Assembly (NCBI GenBank): GCA_031287135.1
Contig: JAITTK010000048.1
Location: 1 to 6,906, forward strand
Direction: 5' to 3'
Length of the DNA stretch: 6,906 nucleotides
Source: Candidatus Methanoplasma reticulitermitis
GTDB taxonomy: Archaea > Thermoplasmatota > Thermoplasmata > Methanomassiliicoccales > Methanomethylophilaceae
Part shown: one piece after another, positions 1 through 5,686 of the stretch
How the letters are laid out: the number at the start of each line of letters is the position of its first letter
Numbering within the stretch: the first letter of the stretch is position 1
Program-made: the position numbers and the translations under genes
Notes under the pieces: generated by a model
Told to the model about the DNA's origin: nothing
The model's input: the letters and a program-made list of their open reading frames with translations, nothing else
The model's database searches: none

Positions 1-100
1 CAGGCCGAGACCCAGTGTTTCAAAAGATCCTGTCTTCCGCGCGTCAATAGTTCGATGGCATAGTATGTATCGATATATGACGGTGAGTCGGACCGAGGGT

Positions 101-112
101 AATGTTTATAGG
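101..112 (+). promoter_or_regulatory. TATA-like box of purA
   Basis: The sequence AATGTTTATAGG contains a TTTATA core at 105-110. Archaeal transcription starts about 25-27 bases after the box centre, which would put the start near 133, leaving a leader of roughly 10 bases before the TTG codon at 145. The assignment rests on position and base composition only. Confidence 0.4.
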
Positions 113-133
113 TTGAAAAAGATTAGGGGCCAG

Positions 134-139
134 AAGGTG
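134..139 (+). promoter_or_regulatory. Shine-Dalgarno site of purA
   Basis: AAGGTG lies 5 bases before the TTG at 145 and matches the GGTG part of the anti-Shine-Dalgarno complement used by archaea. It supports the unusual TTG codon as the real start, because the conserved PurA N-terminus begins only six residues later. Confidence 0.6.
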
Positions 140-144
140 TAGTT

Positions 145-1449
145 TTGCCGAATCTCGCGATAATTGGGGCTCAATGGGGTGATGAGGGTAAGGGAAAGAT
201 AACAGATTATCTGGACGAGAGTGCCGACATCGTTGTTCGTTTCCAAGGCGGCAACAACGCCGGACACACCATAGTCGTCGGAGATAATATATTCAAGCTG
301 CACGGGTTGCCGTCGGGCATCGTGAGGAAGGGCAAGCTCGCCGTCATAGGCAACGGCACGGTTGTCAACATGGATGAACTCCTCGAAGAGATCAATCAGG
401 TCACGGAAGCCGGATGTTCCCTGGAAGGGCTCAGGATCTCGGACAGGGCGCATCTTGTGATCAACTACCACAAAAAACTGGACGGTTCCGAAGAAGGGTA
501 CCGAGGCCAGAAATCGATAGGGACGACGAAAAAGGGGATAGGTCCGGCATATCAGGACAAGATCAAAAGAGTGGGGATACGTGCCGGAGACCTTCTGGAG
601 GATGATGTGCTGAGGGAAAAGACGAATTCCAACCTCCCGTACAAAAAGAATCTGATCGCGATGCTCAAGGCGGAGCCGTGCGGCTGCGACGAGGACATGA
701 TGTTCAATAAGCTGAAAGGGTGGCAGGAGAAGGTCGGCAAGTACATCTGCGATACATCCGTCATGATCAACGAGGCATTGGACAACGGCATGAAAGTCTT
801 GTTCGAAGGTGCACAGGGTGCGATGCTGGACATAGATCACGGGACATACCCTTATGTCACATCATCGTCGACATGTAGCGGGGGTATCTGCACCGGGGCC
901 GGTGTGGCACCGAACCGCATAGAGAAGGTGATCGGTTGCCTGAAGGCCTATACGACACGTGTCGGCGAAGGCCCGCTTGTCACAGAATTGTCCGGGAACG
1001 AGGCCGATGCTCTGCAGAAGAAGGGCGGCGAGTTCGGAGTTACCACCGGCAGGGGAAGGAGATGCGGCTGGCTGGATCTCGTGGTCGCAGAGCATGCATC
1101 GAGACTGTGCGGGTTTTCCTCTTTGGCTATAACGAAACTTGATGTTCTCAACGATTACGAGGAGATACCCGTGTGCACGGCATACATGATCGATGATAAA
1201 GAGACTAAATATTTCCCAGCATCCATATCCAAGATCAAACGGGCAAAACCCGTTTACAAAGTGATGAAAGGCTGGAACGGGTGGAACGACACCTATTCCG
1301 TGGTAAGGGAGGGATACGATGCCCTTCCGGATGAGATGAAGAGGTATATCGAGTTCATCGAACAGTACCTGAACATCCCGGCCGACATAATAAGCATAGG
1401 TCCGGACAGAAAAGATACCATAGACAGGAAAGGCGATTGGTGGAACTGA
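145..1449 (+). CDS. purA: Adenylosuccinate synthase (IMP--aspartate ligase)
   Basis: This enzyme joins IMP and aspartate using GTP to form adenylosuccinate, the first committed step from IMP to AMP, in the cytoplasm. The 434 residues cover the whole family. The P-loop-like GDEGKGK is at 12-18, with the catalytic Asp13. GGNNAGHT is at 35-42, with the catalytic His41. GTTKKGIGPAY is at 126-136. FEGAQGAMLDIDHGTYPYVT is at 220-239, followed by the STCSGG segment. TTGRGRRCGWLD at 300-311 is the aspartate/IMP-binding region. TKLDVLNDYEEIPVC at 330-344 holds the guanine-specificity TKLD motif. It starts at TTG, supported by a good ribosome site and by the conserved N-terminus. The gene is tail-to-tail with the UbiD gene and is probably transcribed alone. 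It is the long (~430 aa) form and not the shortened (~340 aa) form known from Pyrococcus and Methanocaldococcus. Identification is very secure. Confidence 0.98.
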   Translation: MPNLAIIGAQWGDEGKGKITDYLDESADIVVRFQGGNNAGHTIVVGDNIFKLHGLPSGIVRKGKLAVIGNGTVVNMDELLEEINQVTEAGCSLEGLRISDRAHLVINYHKKLDGSEEGYRGQKSIGTTKKGIGPAYQDKIKRVGIRAGDLLEDDVLREKTNSNLPYKKNLIAMLKAEPCGCDEDMMFNKLKGWQEKVGKYICDTSVMINEALDNGMKVLFEGAQGAMLDIDHGTYPYVTSSSTCSGGICTGAGVAPNRIEKVIGCLKAYTTRVGEGPLVTELSGNEADALQKKGGEFGVTTGRGRRCGWLDLVVAEHASRLCGFSSLAITKLDVLNDYEEIPVCTAYMIDDKETKYFPASISKIKRAKPVYKVMKGWNGWNDTYSVVREGYDALPDEMKRYIEFIEQYLNIPADIISIGPDRKDTIDRKGDWWN

Positions 1450-1451
1450 CC

Positions 1452-2732
1452 TCATTTGAGGCCGGCGATCCGCGCTTTCTCGAATAACCGTCTGTCCCCG
1501 CCGAGCGGCACCGTCGCGTCGTAACCCACTTTGTATGTGGTCTTGGAGGCCTCATCTATGCTGGGATCCAGAGATGATCCCGCCGCACCGGGTATCTTTA
1601 TTATCCTGTCGCCCTGCATGCGTGTGGCGACCGCCCATTCGACCTCTATGTCACTGAATATGTCGATATCGTCGTCCACCACTATGACCTGTTTCATGGA
1701 AGGGTGACCGGTGAACGCCGCGAGTATGGCATTCACGCCGTCGCCTTCCTTGTTCTTCGCAATGGAGACAACGCCGTTCAGCCAACAGCACCCTCCCTCT
1801 GTAAGACGTACGTTCTTCACTCTCGGGACAGCCTGTCTGACGGTCTTCAGCATAACGGGTTCGCGCGGGAGTCCCATAAGCAGGAAATGATCGTAGCCTC
1901 CCGGCAGCAGGAGATGGAAGACGGGATCTTTGCATGACCACATCTTCTCGATTTTTATCACCGGCTGTTCCCTCACGATATCGTATGTTCCTGTTATGTC
2001 GACGAAAGGGCCCTCCGGAGCAGTATCGAGGGTGATCTTCCCCTCCAATACATAATCGGAATGAGACGGGACCAGCAGCCCGTTGTCGCATCTGCCCACG
2101 TCAAGGGGTCTGCCGTGGCCCGTTTTGAACATGGATGATGCCACTCTGAGCTCGTCCTCCCCGTAATCCACCGACAGGGCCGCCGCCAGGAGCACTTCCG
2201 GAGGGAGACCTATGCATATGGATACATTGAGCTCTTTACCGTCCTTCTTGGCTTCGTTGAAAAGTGTGAACAGGTGCCTCGGAACAAGTCTGACTGCGAG
2301 TTTGTCCTTGTCCATGACCATCATCCTGTGGAATGAGATGTTCTTCTTCCCCTTGTATTCGGCGACTATCACTCCGGCGGTTATGTACCGGCCGCCGTCC
2401 TCGGGATAATATTTGGGGATGGGGAGCGACATAAGATCCGTTTCCATGAGAATGCTTCTGAATTCGGGATCTTCGATCGGGTTCACATCGCACGGGGAGT
2501 CGATGGCCTGCAGTATGTGCTCGACGATCCTGTCGGAAGGGATGTTCATGGCATCCGCCACTTTCTTCCTGGTCGAGAAGACGTTTCCTGCCGCCCTCTT
2601 GCCGTTCACATCCTCGAACAATACGGTCGCTTTCTGATCCCTCAACAGCGTTTCGGTTATCTTCGTCGAAGATGTATCCGTTCTGTCTTTAACCGTGCAG
2701 ACTTCTTTCCCCAGAAAGTCCATGATTGACAT
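1452..2732 (-). CDS. UbiD-family decarboxylase, probable anhydromevalonate phosphate decarboxylase
   Basis: UbiD enzymes use prenylated FMN for reversible decarboxylation of unsaturated acids. In most archaea the housekeeping member acts on trans-anhydromevalonate 5-phosphate, giving isopentenyl phosphate in the archaeal mevalonate pathway. That substrate is inferred from lineage and length (~430 aa). Residue numbers here count from the ATG at 2750. Family signs are NISFHRMMVMD at 137-147, where Arg142 matches the catalytic Arg, VPRHL at 156-160 with a probable metal-binding His159, and EGPFVDITG at 246-254, where Glu246 and Asp251 match the E...E/D pair. The glycine-rich C-terminal half is complete. 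The ORF can open at ATG 2750, but ATG 2732 (residue 7) is preferred: GGTGA stands 4 bases before it, and the TATA-like box at 2756-2765 would start the RNA near 2734, downstream of 2750. There is no neighbouring ubiX-type flavin prenyltransferase, so cofactor supply must be encoded elsewhere. UbiD family is sure; substrate is moderate. Confidence 0.88.
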   Translation of the reverse strand: MSIMDFLGKEVCTVKDRTDTSSTKITETLLRDQKATVLFEDVNGKRAAGNVFSTRKKVADAMNIPSDRIVEHILQAIDSPCDVNPIEDPEFRSILMETDLMSLPIPKYYPEDGGRYITAGVIVAEYKGKKNISFHRMMVMDKDKLAVRLVPRHLFTLFNEAKKDGKELNVSICIGLPPEVLLAAALSVDYGEDELRVASSMFKTGHGRPLDVGRCDNGLLVPSHSDYVLEGKITLDTAPEGPFVDITGTYDIVREQPVIKIEKMWSCKDPVFHLLLPGGYDHFLLMGLPREPVMLKTVRQAVPRVKNVRLTEGGCCWLNGVVSIAKNKEGDGVNAILAAFTGHPSMKQVIVVDDDIDIFSDIEVEWAVATRMQGDRIIKIPGAAGSSLDPSIDEASKTTYKVGYDATVPLGGDRRLFEKARIAGLK

Positions 2733-2755
2733 GTATTCACCGTAAGCCATCCATG

Positions 2756-2765
2756 CTTATATTAT
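2756..2765 (-). promoter_or_regulatory. TATA-like box of the UbiD gene
   Basis: Read on the minus strand this is ATAATATAAG. Its centre near 2760 predicts a transcription start around 2734, close to the ATG at 2732. That would exclude the longer ATG start at 2750 and give a nearly leaderless message. The GGTGA at 2737-2741 could serve the same ATG if transcription began a few bases earlier. Confidence 0.4.
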
Positions 2766-2799
2766 TAGCCGGAAGAGTGTCCTCTGACGAGGGATATGG

Positions 2800-2830
2800 A
2801 AACAGGTGCGGACTGTGCCCGCACCTGTTT
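2800..2830. repeat. Perfect 12-bp inverted repeat with 7-base loop
   Basis: AAACAGGTGCGG (2800-2811) and CCGCACCTGTTT (2819-2830) are perfect reverse complements around ACTGTGC. The repeat lies in the spacer between two divergent genes, about 35 bases upstream of the UbiD TATA box and about 95 bases upstream of the DUF3784 promoter. Neither strand shows a T-run directly after it and no gene ends toward it, so an operator or structured RNA fits better than a terminator. No known regulator site is recognised. Confidence 0.75.
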
Positions 2831-2923
2831 ACATTCGGATCCGATAAAGACCATATGATCATAACTTTTAAGATCGCACAACCAACAGACCAAATCTGGA
2901 GTCTTAATCGGAATTCAAGTGAT

Positions 2924-2933
2924 ATTAAATATT
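2924..2933 (+). promoter_or_regulatory. TATA-like box of the DUF3784-type gene
   Basis: ATTAAATATT in an AT-rich stretch predicts a start near 2956 and a leader of about 23 bases that includes the ribosome site at 2969-2973. A second candidate, TTTTTTAAAG at 2938-2947, would start RNA near 2970, leaving almost no leader. Confidence 0.35.
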
Positions 2934-2968
2934 ATGATTTTTTAAAGGATGAATCGGACACAGACGAT

Positions 2969-2973
2969 GTGAT
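2969..2973 (+). promoter_or_regulatory. Shine-Dalgarno site before the membrane protein
   Basis: GTGAT ends 5 bases before the ATG at 2979 and matches the GGTGATC complement of archaeal 16S 3' ends. It supports the chosen start. Confidence 0.45.
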
Positions 2974-2978
2974 GTTTT

Positions 2979-3389
2979 ATGCTCATTGAGGAAAGACGTA
3001 AAAAAGCAATCGTTCTTTGCGGTGTCTTGGCCATCGTACTGGTGATCGAGGCTGCATACGCAAACGGAGAAAGCTTGATGTTTATGGCATTCCTCATCAG
3101 TACAGTGACCGGAATCCTGGGAATCGCAATATATCTTGGCGATTATTCGCTCATGGCCGGGGCCAATACCATGTCGGATGAAGAGATAAAAAAGCTTGAC
3201 ATGGACAGAGTAACATCTTTCATGGGCCTCTCAATGCTCGCCATATCGATTATCGTGTTCTTCATCACGATAGTATCAATCGGCCGCGTGGGTACATCGG
3301 AGTCGGTGATTATAATGGTGGTCGCATACGTCGCAATGATCATCGCAGTTACAATCCATCTTGCAACAAGCAAGAGATTTAAGGCTTGA
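2979..3389 (+). CDS. DUF3784-type small membrane protein
   Basis: This is a 136-residue integral membrane protein of unknown function. Four hydrophobic helices are visible at about 10-27, 33-52, 81-100 and 108-128. A basic N-terminus (RRKK at 6-9), a charged loop at 53-80 and a basic C-terminal tail (SKRFK) all sit on the same side, so by the positive-inside rule both ends face the cytoplasm. The loop after helix 2 reads LMAGANTMSDEEIKKLD, followed by a helix starting FMG. This closely resembles the LIAGYNTMSKEEK...FMG signature that I recall for DUF3784 proteins, which are mostly described from Firmicutes. There is no catalytic motif and no linked gene: the left neighbour is divergent and the right one is 343 bp away. 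The start is supported by GTGAT five bases upstream and by the helix beginning soon after. Family call is from memory of the motif; function is unknown. Confidence 0.8.
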   Translation: MLIEERRKKAIVLCGVLAIVLVIEAAYANGESLMFMAFLISTVTGILGIAIYLGDYSLMAGANTMSDEEIKKLDMDRVTSFMGLSMLAISIIVFFITIVSIGRVGTSESVIIMVVAYVAMIIAVTIHLATSKRFKA

Positions 3390-3540
3390 ATGCGCACCCT
3401 GATGCTTTCCGATGATGGATACCATGTACTTCATTTCAGAGGACATAGGTTTTCACGGTTCTTTTCCGCTCAGAGATCCCGCTGTGGACCTTCCCCTCAA
3501 AGCTGACCGTGATGTTCCCGGATAGCAATGAAATGCGCCC

Positions 3541-3569
3541 GTATCGAATTATTTATTTGCATTTGATAC
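3541..3569. repeat. AT-rich inverted repeat (8 of 9 matching)
   Basis: GTATCGAAT (3541-3549) pairs with ATTTGATAC (3561-3569) with one mismatch and an 11-base spacer. It sits directly upstream of the TATA-like box at 3573-3581, a position expected for a regulator binding site. Confidence 0.35.
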
Positions 3570-3572
3570 ACC

Positions 3573-3581
3573 TATATTAAA
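3573..3581 (+). promoter_or_regulatory. TATA-like box upstream of structured region
   Basis: TATATTAAA, centred near 3577, predicts transcription from about 3604. An RNA starting there would carry the GC-rich stem-loops at 3616-3695 as a leader of gltX or as a separate small RNA. The box is nearly symmetrical and could also work on the minus strand, where no gene is seen. Confidence 0.35.
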
Positions 3582-3615
3582 CTACAAAACCGAGTCCAAT
3601 ACGTCCATTGCAGAT

Positions 3616-3642
3616 TCCCGGGTGTATCTCGGACACCCGGGA
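3616..3642 (+). repeat. Perfect 10-bp GC-rich hairpin
   Basis: TCCCGGGTGT (3616-3625) and ACACCCGGGA (3633-3642) are perfect reverse complements with the 7-base loop ATCTCGG. No T-run follows on either strand, so a simple terminator is unlikely. It is the first stem of a structured block ahead of gltX. Confidence 0.75.
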
Positions 3643-3643
3643 C

Positions 3644-3695
3644 GGGGATAACGTGCACGGGAGCGCGATGGAACCGGTCGCGCACCGGCATCCCG
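3644..3695 (+). other. Second structured block before gltX (possible leader or small RNA)
   Basis: GGGAT (3645-3649) can pair with ATCCC (3690-3694), enclosing GCGCGA (3663-3668) paired with TCGCGC (3678-3683). An alternative stem, CCGGT (3674-3678) with ACCGG (3684-3688), competes with the inner one. Mutually exclusive stems of this kind occur in regulatory leaders, but GC-rich sequence gives such pairings by chance too. No tRNA features (no GGTTC T-loop) and no known riboswitch are recognised. Confidence 0.3.
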
Positions 3696-3706
3696 ATGAA
3701 CAGCAT

Positions 3707-3713
3707 AAATATA
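3707..3713 (+). promoter_or_regulatory. TATA-like box adjacent to gltX start
   Basis: AAATATA is centred about 23 bases before the ATG at 3733, predicting a leaderless or nearly leaderless gltX message. The only ribosome-site-like bases (AGGT, 3729-3732) touch the ATG and are too close to act, which agrees with leaderless initiation. Confidence 0.45.
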
Positions 3714-3732
3714 CGAAGTAAAATGCGTAGGT

Positions 3733-5418
3733 ATGTCGGACGACAGCACCGAGGCACTGATAAGGAAATATGCGTTGCAGAATGCGGTATTTTTCAAAGG
3801 AACCGCGAATCCGAAAGCCGTTGTCGGAAAAGTGCTCGGCGAGAATCCCGAATACAGGAGCAGGGCGGGAGAGATAACCCCCCTCATAGAATCGATAGTG
3901 TCCGAAGTCAATAAGATGCAGCCCGATGCGCAGATCAGGGCTCTCGGGGATATAGACTCCTCCCTGTTGGCCAGGGAGAAGAAGGAAAGAGTCTACGAAC
4001 TGCCAGAGCTCAGGGATGCCGTCAACGGAAAGGTCGTGATGAGGATAGCCCCGGGGCCGTCCGGCCCGCTCCACATCGGGCATACCCGTGTATCCATACT
4101 CAATGATGAATATGTCAGGAGATACAACGGCAAGCTGATAGCCAGATACGAGGATACGAATCCGGAGAAGATAGATCCGGATGCGTATAGTATGATACCC
4201 GAGGACCTTGACTGGCTCGGTGTGAAAATACACGAGAATGTGATCCAGTCCGAAAGGTTCGAGATCTATTACGATCATGTCAGAAGACTCATCGAGATGG
4301 GGCACGCGTACGTATGCACGTGCGATGCGGACGACTGGAGGAAGATGAAGGAGGATAAGAACGAGTGTCCGTGCCGCAATCTTCCGGTGAGCATACAGAT
4401 GGAGAGGTATGACAGGCTCATAGGCGGGGAGTACGGCGAAGGCGAGGCCGTCGCCGTCGTCAAGACGGACATAGCGCACCCCAATCCCGCCGTAAGGGAT
4501 TTCGTCGCTTTCAGGACCGTGGACCACCCGCACCCAAGGACGGGCGACAGATATCGTGCATACCCCATGATGAACCTGTCCGTCGCGATAGACGATCATC
4601 TCATGGGGGTCACGCACGTGATAAGGGGAAAGGACCACCTGAACAATACGCTCAGACAGGAGTACATATTCGATTACTTCGGGTGGAAGAAACCCGTCTA
4701 CTATCATTACGGGCTCGTTAACATACCAGACACCGTGCTCAAGACCTCGCTCATCAAGGAGAGCATAGCATCCGGGGATTACAGCGGATGGGATGATGTC
4801 AGGACCGGGACCGTCAGAGCGATGAGGAGAAGGGGGATAAGGCCGGAGGCCATCAGAAGATACTGGGTGGAGAGCGGCATAAAATCAGTGGACATACAGT
4901 TCTCATGGGACAACCTGTACGGGATGAACCGCGATCTGATAGATGGTGTATCCAACAGGTACTTCTTCGTAGCTGACCCGGTGAGATATGATATCGAAGG
5001 AATCGATGCGATCAGCGGCAGGGCACCGGTACACCCCGACCACCCGGAAAGAGGAAGTCGCGAATACATGCTCGAAGGAAGCAAAACAGTCTTCATATCA
5101 TCGGAGGACTCGAAGATGTTCTCGGAGAAGAAGCAGGTACGTCTGAAGGACCTATGCAATCTGGATTACGGCACGCCGGCCAAGTATGCGGGCAACGATC
5201 TGTCGGTACTCAAGAAAGGCGTGAAAGCGGTTCAGTGGGTCGGAAGGAACAGTATAAAGACCGAACTCCTGATGCCCGACGGGACGATCCTGAACGGCGT
5301 GACGGAGGACCACATCCTACGCGAGCACAGCGACACGGTGCAGTTCGAAAGGGTCGGATTCGTAAGGTTGGAGAGTGTCACGGGAGATATGATAAAAGCG
5401 GTGTTCACGCACCGCTGA
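3733..5418 (+). CDS. gltX: Glutamyl-tRNA synthetase, archaeal type
   Basis: This class I synthetase charges tRNA-Glu with glutamate. Archaea usually make Gln-tRNA from Glu-tRNA through GatDE, so the enzyme is probably non-discriminating. All 561 residues of an archaeal enzyme are present. An archaeal helical N-terminal extension occupies about 1-95. The Rossmann domain opens with RIAPGPSGPLHIGHTR at 104-119, with HIGH at 114-117, and DTNPEKID is at 141-148. A zinc-type pair CTC (195-197) and CPC (212-214) follows, then AYPMMNLSVAIDDHLMGVTH at 276-295. RGKDHLNNTLRQ is at 298-309. The SGWDD...RRRGI segment at 351-369 and a beta-barrel anticodon domain (about 400-561) mark the archaeal/eukaryotic GluRS/GlnRS subclass. 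The KMSKS-equivalent reads LKTSLIKES (336-344), where many archaeal enzymes have a TSK-type motif. The residues preceding and following SGWDD, with no GlnRS features, favour GluRS. A structured stretch and two TATA-like boxes lie upstream. Confidence 0.96.
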   Translation: MSDDSTEALIRKYALQNAVFFKGTANPKAVVGKVLGENPEYRSRAGEITPLIESIVSEVNKMQPDAQIRALGDIDSSLLAREKKERVYELPELRDAVNGKVVMRIAPGPSGPLHIGHTRVSILNDEYVRRYNGKLIARYEDTNPEKIDPDAYSMIPEDLDWLGVKIHENVIQSERFEIYYDHVRRLIEMGHAYVCTCDADDWRKMKEDKNECPCRNLPVSIQMERYDRLIGGEYGEGEAVAVVKTDIAHPNPAVRDFVAFRTVDHPHPRTGDRYRAYPMMNLSVAIDDHLMGVTHVIRGKDHLNNTLRQEYIFDYFGWKKPVYYHYGLVNIPDTVLKTSLIKESIASGDYSGWDDVRTGTVRAMRRRGIRPEAIRRYWVESGIKSVDIQFSWDNLYGMNRDLIDGVSNRYFFVADPVRYDIEGIDAISGRAPVHPDHPERGSREYMLEGSKTVFISSEDSKMFSEKKQVRLKDLCNLDYGTPAKYAGNDLSVLKKGVKAVQWVGRNSIKTELLMPDGTILNGVTEDHILREHSDTVQFERVGFVRLESVTGDMIKAVFTHR

Positions 5419-5590
5419 TGGGTATGGTCAAAGTATCCTGATGATATGTTCCTCTCTCAGATGATGGTCTCTATGGTGCCGTTATAAGTGTATCGAGCTA
5501 TCCGAACTTTCAACAAAACCATCATCCGTTCCATGGAAAATTCGACACTCATTGTGATTACGGGAACAGGGGGACGGACAGAACGCACAT

Positions 5591-5605
5591 TCTCGAATTT
5601 CGAGA
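5591..5605. repeat. Palindrome TCTCGAA-T-TTCGAGA
   Basis: The two 7-base arms are perfect reverse complements around one base; as RNA this would be a 5-bp stem with a 5-base loop. It is the first hairpin inside the foldback unit and is followed at once by AGGAT/ATCCT arms (5605-5609 and 5620-5624). Confidence 0.5.
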
Positions 5606-5625
5606 GGATCAACACAGTCATCCTG

Positions 5626-5686
5626 AGGGTGAAACGCCCTTCCGATAGGGTTCCGCGGGGCTGAAAGCCCCTTCGGAACAGATAGG
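5626..5686 (+). repeat. Two tandem related hairpin units
   Basis: The first hairpin has AGGGTG (5626-5631) pairing with CGCCCT (5635-5640), one G-T pair, loop AAA. The second has GTTCCG (5650-5655) with CGGAAC (5674-5679) stacked on GGGGCT (5657-5662) with AGCCCC (5666-5671), loop GAA. Both share the order G-run, TGAAA, GCCC, TTCnG, and each ends in ATAGG (5645-5649 and 5682-5686), suggesting an internal duplication or a shared RNA fold. No T-run follows, so this is not an obvious terminator of gltX or of the repressor gene. Confidence 0.55.

Larger units (their letters stand above)
3390..3732. other. 343-bp gene-free stretch before gltX
   Basis: No convincing gene lies here; short open frames of 20-40 codons on both strands lack start signals or family resemblance. 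The stretch has three parts. 3390-3540 is ordinary in composition. 3541-3603 is AT-rich, with an inverted repeat and a TATA-like box. 3604-3700 is GC-rich with strong potential for RNA structure. A TATA-like box just before the gltX ATG closes the stretch. Confidence 0.6.

Noticed and set aside
1..144. Possible 3' end of an upstream gene (a frame open from the left edge to a TAG at 48-50, and another to a TAG at 141-143)
   Set aside because: The open stretches are 15-47 codons with no recognisable sequence, so neither strand or frame can be chosen.
106..840. 244-codon minus-strand open frame over purA
   Set aside because: It lies wholly antisense to the secure purA gene, has no domain resemblance and comes from the high-GC codon pattern.
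2800..2830. Intrinsic terminator
   Set aside because: No gene ends toward it from either side and no T-run follows the stem on either strand.
2889..2906. Weak hairpin AGACCA/TGG-AG-TCT in the spacer
   Set aside because: The stem needs a two-base bulge and is short; pairing of this quality is expected by chance.
3436..3528. Minus-strand frame of 30 codons with a plausible-looking peptide (TTG start, contains NITVSFEGKV)
   Set aside because: It has no ribosome site, the start is weak, it is very short and no family is recognised. It could be a remnant but cannot be supported.
3604..3700. tRNA gene in the GC-rich block before gltX
   Set aside because: There is no GGTTC-type T-loop, no D-loop pattern and no 7-bp acceptor stem at the right distance.
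3577..4707. 376-codon minus-strand open frame over the first half of gltX
   Set aside because: It is antisense to a full, motif-rich GluRS gene; its Tyr/Val/Ile-rich composition is typical of a mirror frame.
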